From Azospirillum thiophilum (GTDB lineage: Bacteria > Pseudomonadota > Alphaproteobacteria > Azospirillales > Azospirillaceae), in contig NZ_CP012408.1 of the NCBI RefSeq assembly GCF_001305595.1, positions 1-64,000 on the forward strand: a stretch of 64,000 nucleotides of DNA. Reading direction: 5' to 3'. The position numbers and the translations under genes are program-made. Position 1 is the first letter of the stretch, and the number at the start of each line of letters is the position of its first letter. Under the pieces are notes generated by a model. It searched no databases, was not told the DNA's origin, and saw nothing but the letters and a program-made list of their open reading frames with translations. Of this stretch, positions 1-7,587 are shown piece by piece.

Positions 1-28
1 AATGATTGAGAACGAGAAGGAGGCCGGG

Positions 29-571
29 ATGGCCTCGAACACCAGCCCGAAGGAGGCCGCGGGGAACCCGCATCCCGTCGGAACCATTGACAACGCCTGC
101 GCAACTTGCGTATATGATGGTCAATGGACGCCGGACGACATCACGATCAAGATCCACGACGATCTGACGGACGATCCGATCGTGACGGCGGAAATCGGCA
201 CCCCGGACGGTACGCTCTGGGTCATGGCCGAGGTGTCCATCGACAATGAAACGCGTGTGATGACCCTCAAGGGCCTGAACACGCATGGGCACGATGTCGG
301 CAGCCAGGAATACGGTACCCATCGGCTCATCCGGTTGGCCAAGGTCGTCATGGAGGTGATGGATGTCGATCAAACAAACATTGAAGGAGCGATTCGGCGG
401 TCGGGTGCAAATCCAGGCCGTCTCCCGCGTCCCTTCCGGATCAAGCGTTCGCCTCCGTCTCAGCGTCCTGCCGGAAGCAAAGCCGAACACGCCGAAGGCG
501 GCGGTGATCCTGGCGCAGCGGCACCTGGGGATGAAGAAGGCGCACATCGCCCTGACCCGACTGCTGGATGA
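29..571 (+). CDS. hypothetical protein, first gene of window
   Basis: About 180 residues of unknown function. The ATG at 29 is preferred over the ATG at position 2 because an AAGGAGG Shine-Dalgarno (17-23) sits 5 nt before it. Residues 30-140 look like a genuine folded acidic domain with a Gly-Thr-His-Arg-Leu-Ile-Arg segment and a later Ser-Gly-Ala-Asn-Pro-Gly-Arg motif. The last 40 residues are Ala/Pro/Gly/Glu-rich and read out of frame through the next gene. It overlaps that gene by 209 bp, which is unusually long; either the tail is dispensable or an indel extended the frame. The gene may begin outside the window if the ATG at 2 is used. Confidence 0.6.
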   Translation: MASNTSPKEAAGNPHPVGTIDNACATCVYDGQWTPDDITIKIHDDLTDDPIVTAEIGTPDGTLWVMAEVSIDNETRVMTLKGLNTHGHDVGSQEYGTHRLIRLAKVVMEVMDVDQTNIEGAIRRSGANPGRLPRPFRIKRSPPSQRPAGSKAEHAEGGGDPGAAAPGDEEGAHRPDPTAG

Positions 572-881
572 AGGCAGCGTCGTCGTGGAGGTTCCCGTCG
601 TGGAAGATGTCGGTGTCCTGATCCAGGAACTCACCGAGGTCGGCCTCGACGCGGCCCTCCACGAGCCGCCGGAGACGGTGGATGTGAAGGCCCTGCGCGA
701 GCGGGAGGGCATGAGCCAGGAGGAGTTCGCCCTCTGGTATGGTCTTGACGTCTCCACCCTGCGCAACTGGGAGCAGGGTCGCTCACAGCCCGACCGGACC
801 TCGCGGACGATGCTGCACATGATTTCCGTGTCGCCGCGTCAGGTCAGGGAGAGCCTCGACCGCGCCATCGCGGCCGAGTGA
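363..881 (+). CDS. XRE-type HTH protein with possible L7/L12-like N-terminal domain
   Basis: 172 residues; the ATG at 363 has GGAGGT at 352-357. Residues 108-165 form a classic XRE helix-turn-helix (Leu-Arg-Glu-Arg-Glu-Gly-Met-Ser-Gln-Glu-Glu-Phe-Ala, then Ser-Thr-Leu-Arg-Asn-Trp-Glu-Gln-Gly), of the kind found in MqsA/HigA-type antitoxins and repressors. Residues 45-100 (Leu-Gly-Met-Lys-Lys-Ala-His, then a Val-Glu-Val-Pro strand and a final amphipathic helix) resemble the C-terminal domain of ribosomal protein L7/L12; this is a weak visual match. It lies downstream of and overlapping the gene at 29-571, so the pair is probably cotranscribed. A toxin-antitoxin role is possible, but no toxin is recognised. 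Confidence 0.8.
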   Translation: MSIKQTLKERFGGRVQIQAVSRVPSGSSVRLRLSVLPEAKPNTPKAAVILAQRHLGMKKAHIALTRLLDEGSVVVEVPVVEDVGVLIQELTEVGLDAALHEPPETVDVKALREREGMSQEEFALWYGLDVSTLRNWEQGRSQPDRTSRTMLHMISVSPRQVRESLDRAIAAE

Positions 882-916
882 TCCCGGCACCAGCCGAAGG
901 GCACAACGACACCGAC

Positions 917-937
917 AGGGCGGCTTCGTGCCGCCCT
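917..937. terminator. bidirectional hairpin terminator
   Basis: A perfect 8-bp stem (AGGGCGGC at 917-924, GCCGCCCT at 930-937) closes a TTCGT loop. It lies between the convergent genes ending at 881 (+) and 952 (-), where a shared terminator is expected. Only a short T-run follows. Confidence 0.75.
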
Positions 938-951
938 TCGTCGTTCGGGGA

Positions 952-1155
952 TCAGGTTCGCAGGCCGTAGATCATGCGGTCCAGCAGCCGCATCACCCGT
1001 TGCGCACCGTCTTCGTCTTCCGCGACATCGAGGGGCCGCTGACCGCCGAGATCCGGATGCAACGTCGTCAGCCACGCCTGAGCGTCGGCGTCGTCGGACC
1101 AGACGCTGGCCGTCCGCCGCACCATGGCCATGACCTGCTCATCCGGGTTGCCCAC
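952..1155 (-). CDS. MbcA/ParS/Xre antitoxin C-terminal-domain protein (DUF2384)
   Basis: About 67 residues. The body matches the toxin-binding domain of MbcA/ParS/Xre antitoxins (former DUF2384): Trp-Leu-Thr-Thr-x-His-Pro-x-Leu-Gly-Gly-x-x-Pro-Leu, then Gly-Ala-x-Arg-Val-x-x-Leu-Leu-Asp-Arg and a terminal Tyr-Gly-Leu. A GTG at 1155-1153 preceded by GGAGGAG is the likely start; ATG codons at 1131 and 1125 would give shorter versions. No RES-domain toxin lies next to it and the usual N-terminal HTH is absent, so this is a solitary antitoxin domain, possibly a remnant or an orphan regulator. It is divergent from the operon starting at 1243. Confidence 0.7.
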   Translation of the reverse strand: MGNPDEQVMAMVRRTASVWSDDADAQAWLTTLHPDLGGQRPLDVAEDEDGAQRVMRLLDRMIYGLRT

Positions 1156-1242
1156 GCTCTCCTCCACCGCGCCTGCCTGTTGGCTGCGACATGCGTTATC
1201 ATATCCAGGGTTGATGGCGGAGAGACAACGCTGGAGGGCATC

Positions 1243-1710
1243 ATGCACTTGGATCTGGAGGGAGGAGCACCGGACAAGGCCACCCTGCGGTCTCTCCTGC
1301 TGCAGTCCGTCGGCGAAGCCCGCGCGCAGGGCATCACCGGCCGCGACGCCCTGCTCGACCACGCACAGGCCGCCGTCGCCCGTTGGGCTGATGAGTACCA
1401 CCAGACCGTCGATCTGGCTCAGACCAGGGCGCGGATGCTGCGCTTCGCCGGCGGGGTGAACGCCGCCTTCTGGGATCAGCCGATCCCTGAGCGGGAAGCG
1501 CTGTCTGAAGGGCTGGCGGCGCTGATCGACCACGCCTGGCGGAATTATGCGTCATGCCTGTGGGCGGAAGACCTCGCCCAGGACGATGATCCGCAGTCCG
1601 TCTGGCCGGCGGTCGCATGGGCCCTGCGCACCCGCGGAGCGCCTGATCCCCGTGCTGTCTGGCTCGCCGACGCCATCGAAGCGGCCGGCACCGGGGAAAC
1701 GCGTCCATGA
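1243..1710 (+). CDS. hypothetical protein, first of a seven-gene operon
   Basis: 155 residues, mostly helical, not recognised. The start at 1243 follows GGAGGG at 1233-1238. Features are an Ala-Arg-Ala-Gln-Gly-Ile-Thr-Gly-Arg helix near residue 25 and a Trp-rich C-terminal half. The stop overlaps the next start as ATGA, the first of several such couplings between here and 4609, so these genes are translated as one unit. Confidence 0.7.
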   Translation: MHLDLEGGAPDKATLRSLLLQSVGEARAQGITGRDALLDHAQAAVARWADEYHQTVDLAQTRARMLRFAGGVNAAFWDQPIPEREALSEGLAALIDHAWRNYASCLWAEDLAQDDDPQSVWPAVAWALRTRGAPDPRAVWLADAIEAAGTGETRP

Positions 1711-2402
1711 TCCTGATCCAGATGGCGTTGGTGCCATTCGGGGACGTAATCGCCGGCGAGCATCCGCTGGTCACGGGGGCGATCTCGTCAGCCGTCGGCA
1801 ACGATGGCCAGCCGGCTCATGCCTACCGGATCACCGTCCTCAACGCGGCCGGGCCGGGCCATGTCGTGAGCGGCACGGTCTCCAAGACGGCCTCCGGCCA
1901 CCGGAACCCGCTCCACCTTCTCGCTGCCGTCGCCGCCGACGTCGATCTTCAGGTGCTGGGCAGCAACTACGCCGCCACGATGCTCGACCTGCCAGCCGAC
2001 GATCCACGGCGCCTGATGGACCGCCGTCTGAAGACCAACGACCGGGCCGACACCGCCATCGCCGCCATCCGCTCCCTGGCTGCTGCCGGTGAAGATGGCC
2101 GCGCGGCCCTGGAGCGCATCGAGGCGGCGCTGGTCGTGGCAAGAGCCGGCGCCGCCGGGCAGCGCGAAGCCGAGGGCTTGCTGACAGATCCTGACATCAT
2201 CGACGCCATCGCCGACGGATTGCCGGTGCCGGGGACACCCGGTATCGACTACGAGATCCGCAGGTTTGTCGACGATGACGGAGCAGTGGTCAGCGTTGCT
2301 GGCGGTGGCAGTTTTCTGGCAGAACGCGGTCGGTACGCTGACCCGGCGGCGAAGCGTGAGCAGATCCTGAGCGACCATGACCGCGGGCTGAAACGGCGAT
2401 GA
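1707..2402 (+). CDS. hypothetical protein
   Basis: 231 residues, coupled to the gene before it (ATGA at 1707) and the gene after it (ATGA at 2399). The N-terminal half has alternating strands (Ala-His-Ala-Tyr-Arg-Ile-Thr-Val-Leu-Asn) followed by an Ala-rich helical region and an acidic strand segment (Asp-Asp-Asp-Gly-Ala-Val-Val-Ser-Val) near residue 205. No family recognised and no signal peptide. Confidence 0.7.
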   Translation: MILIQMALVPFGDVIAGEHPLVTGAISSAVGNDGQPAHAYRITVLNAAGPGHVVSGTVSKTASGHRNPLHLLAAVAADVDLQVLGSNYAATMLDLPADDPRRLMDRRLKTNDRADTAIAAIRSLAAAGEDGRAALERIEAALVVARAGAAGQREAEGLLTDPDIIDAIADGLPVPGTPGIDYEIRRFVDDDGAVVSVAGGGSFLAERGRYADPAAKREQILSDHDRGLKRR

Positions 2403-2824
2403 GCATCGACTTGAACCGCCTCATCGCTCGACATCAGGACCGCCTCGACATTGGGATCGCGTCTGATGCCGAGATCGTTCGCGTGATCGTCGACAAGATC
2501 GACGACGCGCCCGTCAGCGAGATCGATGCCTGGCACATCATCGCGCTCCGCGACCGCAGCGGGGACGAAGGGGCGGACGTGTCGCTGCGGTATCTCGGCT
2601 TTGCGCATCGAGGGCCTTGGATCACCTCCGATGTCCTGTCCATCTCTCGGGATCTCAGCGCAATCCAGACCAGGACCAAGGTCTATACGCTTCTTGATCC
2701 GGCCCCTGGTGAGATGATTCATCCGCGCTTGGTCGGGCTGGTGAAACAGGCGCTCGTCAGGTGGGGTTTCGACGAGGCACTGGATCTCGGCGTGTCCGAC
2801 AGAGATACCACTCGGATGGAGTGA
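2399..2824 (+). CDS. hypothetical protein
   Basis: 141 residues. The start overlaps the previous stop (ATGA). The sequence is soluble and mixed alpha/beta, with an Asp-Ala-Trp-His-Ile-Ile-Ala-Leu-Arg-Asp-Arg segment near residue 50. Function unknown. The next gene begins 3 bp after the stop, keeping the operon continuous. Confidence 0.7.
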   Translation: MSIDLNRLIARHQDRLDIGIASDAEIVRVIVDKIDDAPVSEIDAWHIIALRDRSGDEGADVSLRYLGFAHRGPWITSDVLSISRDLSAIQTRTKVYTLLDPAPGEMIHPRLVGLVKQALVRWGFDEALDLGVSDRDTTRME

Positions 2825-2827
2825 CTG

Positions 2828-3775
2828 ATGACGACCCGAGACGATCACCTCGATCTCGTGGCCCGCCTCCTGGGTGCTGCCGACAACTTGCCGACGCCGG
2901 AAGAGGCGCGCCGCAAGGCCGTCGACACCGGCCTCACTCTTGGCCTTCCGCGCGTCTGGCTGCACGCGCTGCCCACGATCGATCTGCTGCCCGAAGGCTA
3001 CCGCGATGGTCCTGGCTCCGACCGCAGGTACGAGCCGGACTCCTTCCTGAAGTTCAAGGGACTGGAGCATGCCGTCCGGTCTGGTCGTGTTGCCGATCTC
3101 AGCCCCGATGATCTCGACCTGATCGCGGAGGCGCTGGAAAACGAAAGTGCCGGCGACGGACCCAGATGGATGCACGACCGGATGGAAGACGTGCTGTTCA
3201 TCCTGGCTTGGCCGAAGCGCACATACGCGCTCCATGTCGACCTTCGGATCGCCGCCGAGGGCATCCTCGATGCGCTCGACGCCTCGCCGTCGTCGCTGCT
3301 CTACTCCAGCCCAGCCGACATCGATCAGGAGTGGCAGTCGGCGACGTACCGGATCCATGCGCTCGATCCCGACGTCGTGCTGCCGGAAACGTCGCCGTGG
3401 CCGGATCTCGCCGCTCTGCTGCGCGCCGTCGCCGATCGGATCGCCGAGGGCTTCGAGGCCGGGCAGGGAAGTCTGCGCAGCGCTGGAGCAGATGTGGCGC
3501 AGCATCTGCTCGAAAAGGGTTGGTCGCGCGAGCGCGTGATCGCCGATCTCGCCATCAACACCACTGAGATCGAGCGGATGCGGGCAGCCGGTCGCTTCCC
3601 TGTCCGCAGCGGCGACGGCCAGCAGGAGCCGCTGTTCGGTACGCATTTGCCTGACGCGGCCGCGGTCTGGCTTCGCGCGGAAGTGACCGCCGCGATGCTC
3701 GCTGCCCGCGACCGGTTGCCCGCCGAGCGGATCGCCGCCGAGGTCATCGGCGTGGCAGAGCGGGAGCAACAGTAA
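2828..3775 (+). CDS. hypothetical protein
   Basis: 315 residues, soluble. Residues 200-245 contain a helical Gln-His-Leu-Leu-Glu-Lys-Gly-Trp-Ser-Arg-Glu-Arg-Val-Ile-Ala-Asp-Leu-Ala-Ile-Asn segment that could be an HTH-like element. No catalytic motif recognised. It is the longest gene of the 1243-4609 operon; a 55-bp gap holding a perfect palindrome follows it. Confidence 0.7.
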   Translation: MTTRDDHLDLVARLLGAADNLPTPEEARRKAVDTGLTLGLPRVWLHALPTIDLLPEGYRDGPGSDRRYEPDSFLKFKGLEHAVRSGRVADLSPDDLDLIAEALENESAGDGPRWMHDRMEDVLFILAWPKRTYALHVDLRIAAEGILDALDASPSSLLYSSPADIDQEWQSATYRIHALDPDVVLPETSPWPDLAALLRAVADRIAEGFEAGQGSLRSAGADVAQHLLEKGWSRERVIADLAINTTEIERMRAAGRFPVRSGDGQQEPLFGTHLPDAAAVWLRAEVTAAMLAARDRLPAERIAAEVIGVAEREQQ

Positions 3776-3793
3776 TGACGGATCTGTTCGGCT

Positions 3794-3810
3794 TTTCCCC
3801 ATTGGGGAAA
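3794..3810. promoter_or_regulatory. 17-bp perfect palindrome, possible operator
   Basis: TTTCCCCATTGGGGAAA lies in the short gap between 3775 and 3831, ending 10 bp before the GGAGGTGA of the next gene. A hairpin or dimeric-repressor site here could set the level of the two downstream genes. A shorter relative, CCCCAATGGGG, occurs near 22090 inside a coding region, so the core is not unique to regulatory DNA. Confidence 0.4.
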
Positions 3811-3830
3811 GGCCGCCAACGGAGGTGATG

Positions 3831-4265
3831 ATGACACCGCACGATCGGGAACTCGTTGACTTGCTCTGGGCGGCGTTGCCGCCAGAGGGGAGGGAGGCGT
3901 GGGCCGACATCTGCCGGCATCTCGGCCCGGAACGCCGCCGGGAAGAAACGCGCGATGTCGGCCGGGTCATCAACGACATCGCCCACGATGTCGCCGTGGT
4001 TGTTGGCGACCCTGCGGCGGTCGCCCGTGCCGTCGAAAGGGCCGTCGCGCTCCGCCAGGCCGACAATGCCGCTTCCAACCGGGGGAGCGCACGCATGGCG
4101 GTGATCCGCGCGGCCATCGACGCCGGAATGAGCGGGTTAAAGTCCGTCGCCTGGTATCGCGGTGCGGTCCTCGGCTGCGGGCTGACGCCGGCGGAACTGG
4201 TCGCCGCGGGCCGCGTCGCGGAGGCCATCGCCGCGGCGGCACGCGCCAAGCCGGACACTCCGTGA
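3831..4265 (+). CDS. hypothetical protein
   Basis: 144 residues. Three in-frame starts occur (GTG 3825, ATG 3828, ATG 3831); the last has the best distance from GGAGG at 3821-3825. The protein is helical with an N-terminal acidic segment and an Ala-rich C-terminus. No known domain. The stop overlaps the next gene's GTG (GTGA at 4262). Confidence 0.65.
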   Translation: MTPHDRELVDLLWAALPPEGREAWADICRHLGPERRREETRDVGRVINDIAHDVAVVVGDPAAVARAVERAVALRQADNAASNRGSARMAVIRAAIDAGMSGLKSVAWYRGAVLGCGLTPAELVAAGRVAEAIAAAARAKPDTP

Positions 4266-4609
4266 CCGACCTTCCACCACGACGCCCGCCCTTGGAAATC
4301 CTGGCGGCCGCCGCCAGCACCCGAAGCGTCGACCAGGTGACGCCCGACGACCTTCGCCTGGCCTTCGGCGCCGTGCTGGCTGGCACCGCCGACCCGATCC
4401 AGATCAGCCGGGCCCGCCGCGCCATCGCCGACGGCGACCCGCTGGTGCTCTACGTCGCCTGCGGCCACAGCGAGACGGCCGTGGAGCGGTTGCTGGAGGC
4501 CCTGGTTCGCCTCGATCCGACGTCCGCCAGGAGTGCCGTCGTCGCCGCAATGCACCTCCGCCTGACGCCCGCCCTGATCGCCGGCTGGGCGCGCCTGGGC
4601 AAGGGATAA
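4262..4609 (+). CDS. hypothetical protein
   Basis: 115 residues from the overlapping GTG at 4262. Helical, with Leu-Arg-Leu-Ala-Phe-Gly-Ala-Val-Leu-Ala-Gly-Thr in the first half and a Thr-Pro-Ala-Leu-Ile-Ala-Gly-Trp-Ala-Arg tail. It ends the operon; the following 140 bp contain no convincing gene. Confidence 0.65.
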   Translation: MTDLPPRRPPLEILAAAASTRSVDQVTPDDLRLAFGAVLAGTADPIQISRARRAIADGDPLVLYVACGHSETAVERLLEALVRLDPTSARSAVVAAMHLRLTPALIAGWARLGKG

Positions 4610-4751
4610 TGCCTGAAAAAAGGAATGATCATAGGGCGAGGCCATCGCGCCAAGCCGTTGTGACGCCAACACATTTCAGCGCCGGGATGACCTGATTTCG
4701 GAATTGTTCGACAGAAGAATTCTTCTGGCGTTCGCGCGATGTGGCGGAAGG

Positions 4752-4952
4752 TCAGCGGGTCTTGTGCGGCAGCACGATGCGGAGCCTGGCCTTGGCCATG
4801 TCGAAGCCGGTGAACATCGAGTTGGCGCGCTGCAGGTCAGCCGGCGTGATGCGACCTTCTGCGATGGCGCGGTCGTCTTCATCGCGCCATCGCTGTTTCC
4901 GCTCGTCGGCACGTAGGGTCTCGTCGTCGCTCAGCCCACAGTACGCGCGCAT
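4752..4952 (-). CDS. small conserved-looking hypothetical protein
   Basis: 66 residues. The start at 4952 follows GGAGGGG with correct spacing. The protein opens with Met-Arg-Ala-Tyr-Cys-Gly-Leu, is highly charged, and has the pattern Gly-Arg-Ile-Thr-Pro-Ala-Asp-Leu-Gln-Arg-Ala-Asn followed by a Lys/Arg-rich tail. Its composition and strong ribosome site argue that it is real, although its function is unknown. It may be cotranscribed with the small gene at 5017-5196. Confidence 0.65.
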   Translation of the reverse strand: MRAYCGLSDDETLRADERKQRWRDEDDRAIAEGRITPADLQRANSMFTGFDMAKARLRIVLPHKTR

Positions 4953-5016
4953 GCCGCCCCTCCACGTAGTCCAGATGATGGTGTGCCGGCACCGGCAGCG
5001 CGTCAACGGCCCGGTG

Positions 5017-5196
5017 TTAGAACAGCGACAGTTGCCGGGATGCCTCCTCGACCCGCTCGGCATGCCGCCGAGCCGCGGCTTCCGCCGCCTCCATCGCCGC
5101 CTCCATCGTCGGTGCGACGCCGTTGCCGACGTGCTGACCGGCGCCATCGCCGGCGGCCGTGACGACCCAGGCGAATGCGCCTTCCGAGCCTGCCAT
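5017..5196 (-). CDS. small hypothetical protein (59 aa)
   Basis: A 59-residue gene. Its sequence has a strand-turn opening (Phe-Ala-Trp-Val-Val-Thr-Ala-Ala-Gly-Asp-Gly) and an amphipathic Glu/Ala helix ending Arg-Gln-Leu-Ser-Leu-Phe. It is in a different frame from the long antisense readings of this GC-rich stretch and has believable protein-like periodicity. It is followed after 64 bp by the gene ending at 4752 on the same strand. No strong Shine-Dalgarno seen. Confidence 0.5.
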   Translation of the reverse strand: MAGSEGAFAWVVTAAGDGAGQHVGNGVAPTMEAAMEAAEAAARRHAERVEEASRQLSLF

Positions 5197-5228
5197 GGCC
5201 GTAACGGTCAGGACGCAGCCATGGGCCG

Positions 5229-5450
5229 ATGCTTTGGCCGCCGTGTAGGTTCACCTGGTCTTCCTCGGCACGCCATCCTCCACCGCTTCCCGCCGGCTTC
5301 CTCGCTGCCGACGCCGGTCTCGACGGCGATGTCGACACCGCCCGGGCGCTGCTCGTCGTCGCCGTCGTCTGCGCGATCACTGCCGTCGCTGCGCTGGACC
5401 TCGACCGTACGGCCCGGCTGCTCGGCCTCATCGGCATCCGGAGGCGCTGA
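5229..5450 (+). CDS. possible small membrane protein
   Basis: 73 codons with one convincing hydrophobic segment (Ala-Leu-Leu-Val-Val-Ala-Val-Val-Cys-Ala-Ile-Thr) near residues 43-60 and a basic end. The only ATG (5229) gives an odd N-terminus and lacks a clear ribosome site, so either the start is wrong or the frame is chance. The 5197-5524 interval otherwise shows nothing definite. Confidence 0.25.
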   Translation: MLWPPCRFTWSSSARHPPPLPAGFLAADAGLDGDVDTARALLVVAVVCAITAVAALDLDRTARLLGLIGIRRR

Positions 5451-5524
5451 ACCGGCACCGCTTTTCGACACCGTTCCGACCGGCCGAAAAGAGCCGGCGG
5501 GCATATCAGAGAGGGAAGCACTCC

Positions 5525-5659
5525 ATGAAGAAGAACACCACCACCGCCCGCGCCGCTGCGCTGCTGGCCCTAACGCTGGGCCTGACGGGCTGCGCCGGCA
5601 TCGGCGAGATCGTCGTCCACCGCGGCAGCCGCTCGACCGCGGCAGCCGTCGCGCCGTGA
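5525..5659 (+). CDS. small lipoprotein
   Basis: 44 residues: a Lys-Lys N-terminus, a hydrophobic Ala/Leu core and the lipobox Leu-Thr-Gly-Cys at residues 19-22, followed by Ala-Gly. This is an entericidin-sized lipoprotein expected to be exported and lipidated at the inner membrane. GAGAGGGAAG precedes the ATG. Its TGA overlaps an ATG at 5659, and the next gene's preferred start is 11 bp downstream, so the two are translationally linked. The mature peptide is only about 23 residues. Confidence 0.65.
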   Translation: MKKNTTTARAAALLALTLGLTGCAGIGEIVVHRGSRSTAAAVAP

Positions 5660-5670
5660 TGGAGGTCGTC

Positions 5671-6135
5671 ATGAACGTCACCGCCGTCTTGGTGCCATCG
5701 CAGAAGATGTTGGAGAACGCCCAGGGCTACATCGCGGACCTCGAAGCCAGCGATGCGGAAGTGCTGGCCGGCCGCACCGGCCATTACTGGGTCAACTTGG
5801 CTGGCCCACTGCTGGCGCACACGCGCACCATTGCTCGCGCATACGCTGGTATGCCGGCCGGCATGGCGGCCCTGGCGGCCCTGGCTGACCCGTCTGACGC
5901 CGCCTGGATCCGCGCTCTCCTGCTCGATCCCGACCGTCGTCAGCGCCTGCTCGCCGACATGGCGCACGTTCATCCCGCCGGCAGCGGGCCGCTGTCCGAT
6001 GCGCTGATCTACTGGCGCCGGACCGTGCCGCAGATGTCTTCCGAAACCCTTCGCGGCGCTGTCGCCGTGGCCGTCGCGCTGATCGACCGGCCGGTGCCGG
6101 CGCCCGTCCCTGAAATCTACCCGACCCTGGCCTGA
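5671..6135 (+). CDS. hypothetical protein
   Basis: 154 residues. The ATG at 5671 has GGAGG at 5661-5665 and is preferred over the ATG at 5659. The protein is helical with repeated Ala/Leu segments and no export signal. No family recognised. It is followed by a 33-codon frame with its own ribosome site. Confidence 0.65.
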   Translation: MNVTAVLVPSQKMLENAQGYIADLEASDAEVLAGRTGHYWVNLAGPLLAHTRTIARAYAGMPAGMAALAALADPSDAAWIRALLLDPDRRQRLLADMAHVHPAGSGPLSDALIYWRRTVPQMSSETLRGAVAVAVALIDRPVPAPVPEIYPTLA

Positions 6136-6161
6136 GCGCCATCATCACAGGAGCAAAGCAC

Positions 6162-6263
6162 ATGACTTCGATCGCCCCGCCGCCCGGCACCCCGACATCT
6201 GCCAGCGTTTACGTCCTCGGCGGCAAGCCCATCAACTTGCCGACGGAGCAGGGGTCCGAGTAG
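6162..6263 (+). CDS. 33-aa peptide or truncated gene start
   Basis: An AGGAG site 8 nt upstream supports the ATG at 6162. The 33 codons (Pro-rich, then Val-Leu-Gly-Gly-Lys-Pro-Ile-Asn-Leu-Pro-Thr) stop at 6263, exactly where base composition changes from GC-rich to AT-rich. It therefore looks like the 5' end of a longer gene cut off by the insert that follows, though a bona fide small peptide cannot be excluded. Confidence 0.4.
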   Translation: MTSIAPPPGTPTSASVYVLGGKPINLPTEQGSE

Positions 6264-6296
6264 CAGAGGAACAGAAAGTCCGATTGGCGCATCATT

Positions 6297-6707
6297 ATGT
6301 TATTTCGTTGGGCCCTTCTGACGAAAGGCACGGTGAAACTCGACACAGCAAGCCAGGATGATATCCTTACGAAGGTGGAGGCAAGGGGCATTCACAGAAT
6401 TGCCATTAAAGAGGATGGTCAAATGCCGCAGCAAATGAAAAAGTTCATAGACATTGTCAACAAGTATAATGAGGCCCTCATTAAGAGCCAACGCATTTTG
6501 CTACAAATAAGTCAATTTGGAACTGGATTCGAGTCAGAGGGCGTTGTGATTTCACATTCTGGCCATGGCAGGCCAGAGCAATATTATATCCCAGCAGATG
6601 CCAATTTGACTGATGATGTCTTGAAAGAATGTGAAGGAAAGGATGGAGACGAACTGCTAAATATTCTTACAAAATCAGGAATCCTGAAGAAGATATCTGC
6701 GCAATAA
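6297..6707 (+). CDS. AT-rich hypothetical protein, probably acquired
   Basis: 136 residues with Ile/Lys/Asn-rich composition and AT-ending codons, unlike every neighbour. It contains a helical Lys-Lys-Phe-Ile-Asp-Ile-Val-Asn-Lys-Tyr-Asn-Glu stretch near residue 45 and a His-Ser-Gly-His-Gly-Arg-Pro-Glu-Gln-Tyr-Tyr segment near residue 85. No family recognised. The start at 6297 lacks a clear ribosome site; Met43 (6423) is an alternative. Composition argues for recent transfer. Confidence 0.5.
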   Translation: MLFRWALLTKGTVKLDTASQDDILTKVEARGIHRIAIKEDGQMPQQMKKFIDIVNKYNEALIKSQRILLQISQFGTGFESEGVVISHSGHGRPEQYYIPADANLTDDVLKECEGKDGDELLNILTKSGILKKISAQ

Positions 6708-7134
6708 TTCGACTTTGGCGCTGGCGGTGTCGGAAATCATGTGTTTTCCGTCAGGGGGCGGAAAATGTTCGCGAGACGGCGCAAGCCCCCGGAAATCGTG
6801 AACGGCAAACCCTGTCGGATTGGTCGGCTGTACGGAAACGGCTTCAGCGGGGATTTTCGTGCAACCGGCCGCCCCTTATGTCGGTTTCCTGTTCCGTTGG
6901 CCTATGGCAACGATTCGTGAAATATTGACACACTTCTCAACGCAACCATCTGATAAATAACGATACAGCACCCGCTGAGTGGCAGTTCCAAGCCTTGAAA
7001 AGGGCTGGCTCCGATAGCGAAATTCCACTGCCTCCTGCACAGGTGTTTACGAAACTATAGGTTCGTGAACGCCGAAAACGCCGATTCCCGCCTAAGCAAT
7101 TTCAAAGGTTTGGCACCGGCCCATGCACAGGGGT
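6708..7134. other. AT-richer noncoding interval with hairpin
   Basis: 427 bp without a convincing gene on either strand. A 7-bp stem (TTTTCCG at 6744-6750, CGGAAAA at 6759-6765) follows the AT-rich gene by 36 bp and may terminate it. A TTGACA at 6923-6928 has no well-spaced partner. The interval belongs compositionally to the insert that begins near 6264. Confidence 0.5.
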
Positions 7135-7563
7135 TTAGTGAACGCCTCGGGCCTCCAAAAGAGGGGTTTGGTTTAGAAAACTCTGATGTATGTCTATAAT
7201 GTCGGAATCGTTGCCGTAGGCCCCGTTGCTCCCGGAACCCCTGTTGCTGGTCGCTCCGGCTCGGACCTCTGCCGGTGTCATGACGAAGCATTGTGGCGAT
7301 CCGGGCCTGCCTGCCTTGGGGAGACGGACGATGATCCAGAAATCGCCCATTACCTTGTTGAGCGTAGACCCAAGGGGCACGGCGTTCCGCCCTCTCACGG
7401 TCTTGACCTGAATTCCACGGAACGCGACTCCTTCGCCGTCATACGCGACGATGTCGATGCCAGCAGCATTCCGTGCGGTCGGCATAACATTCCATCCGAT
7501 GGTCGAAAGATGAAAGCACGCGTAGTAAAGGCCAATGTTCCCGGTAATTTGATTGGACACCAT
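7135..7563 (-). CDS. PD-(D/E)XK nuclease-fold protein
   Basis: 142 residues. Layout is that of small PD-(D/E)XK endonuclease-like proteins: Asn-Ile-Gly-Leu-Tyr-Tyr-Ala-Cys at residues 9-16, then Gly-Ile-Asp-Ile-Val-Ala-Tyr-Asp near 35-42 and Gly-Ile-Gln-Val-Lys-Thr near 50-55, giving the D...QxK active-site pattern. AAGGGGAG lies just before the ATG at 7563. The C-terminal third is Ser/Asn/Gly-rich. It is adjacent to another minus-strand gene and part of a run of nuclease-like genes to 14 kb. Substrate unknown. Confidence 0.65.
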   Translation of the reverse strand: MVSNQITGNIGLYYACFHLSTIGWNVMPTARNAAGIDIVAYDGEGVAFRGIQVKTVRGRNAVPLGSTLNKVMGDFWIIVRLPKAGRPGSPQCFVMTPAEVRAGATSNRGSGSNGAYGNDSDIIDIHQSFLNQTPLLEARGVH

Positions 7564-7587
7564 TTCTCCCCTTTGCCTTGAACTTGC

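Noticed and set aside
3794..3810. rho-independent terminator
   Set aside because: No T-run and the gene pair around it reads as a continuous operon; an operator or mRNA hairpin is more likely.
2249..4672. 807-codon minus-strand reading
   Set aside because: It is antisense to a well-organised operon with overlapping starts and stops; high GC content keeps the opposite frame open.
6708..7134. Retron or noncoding-RNA cassette
   Set aside because: No reverse transcriptase nearby and only one short hairpin.
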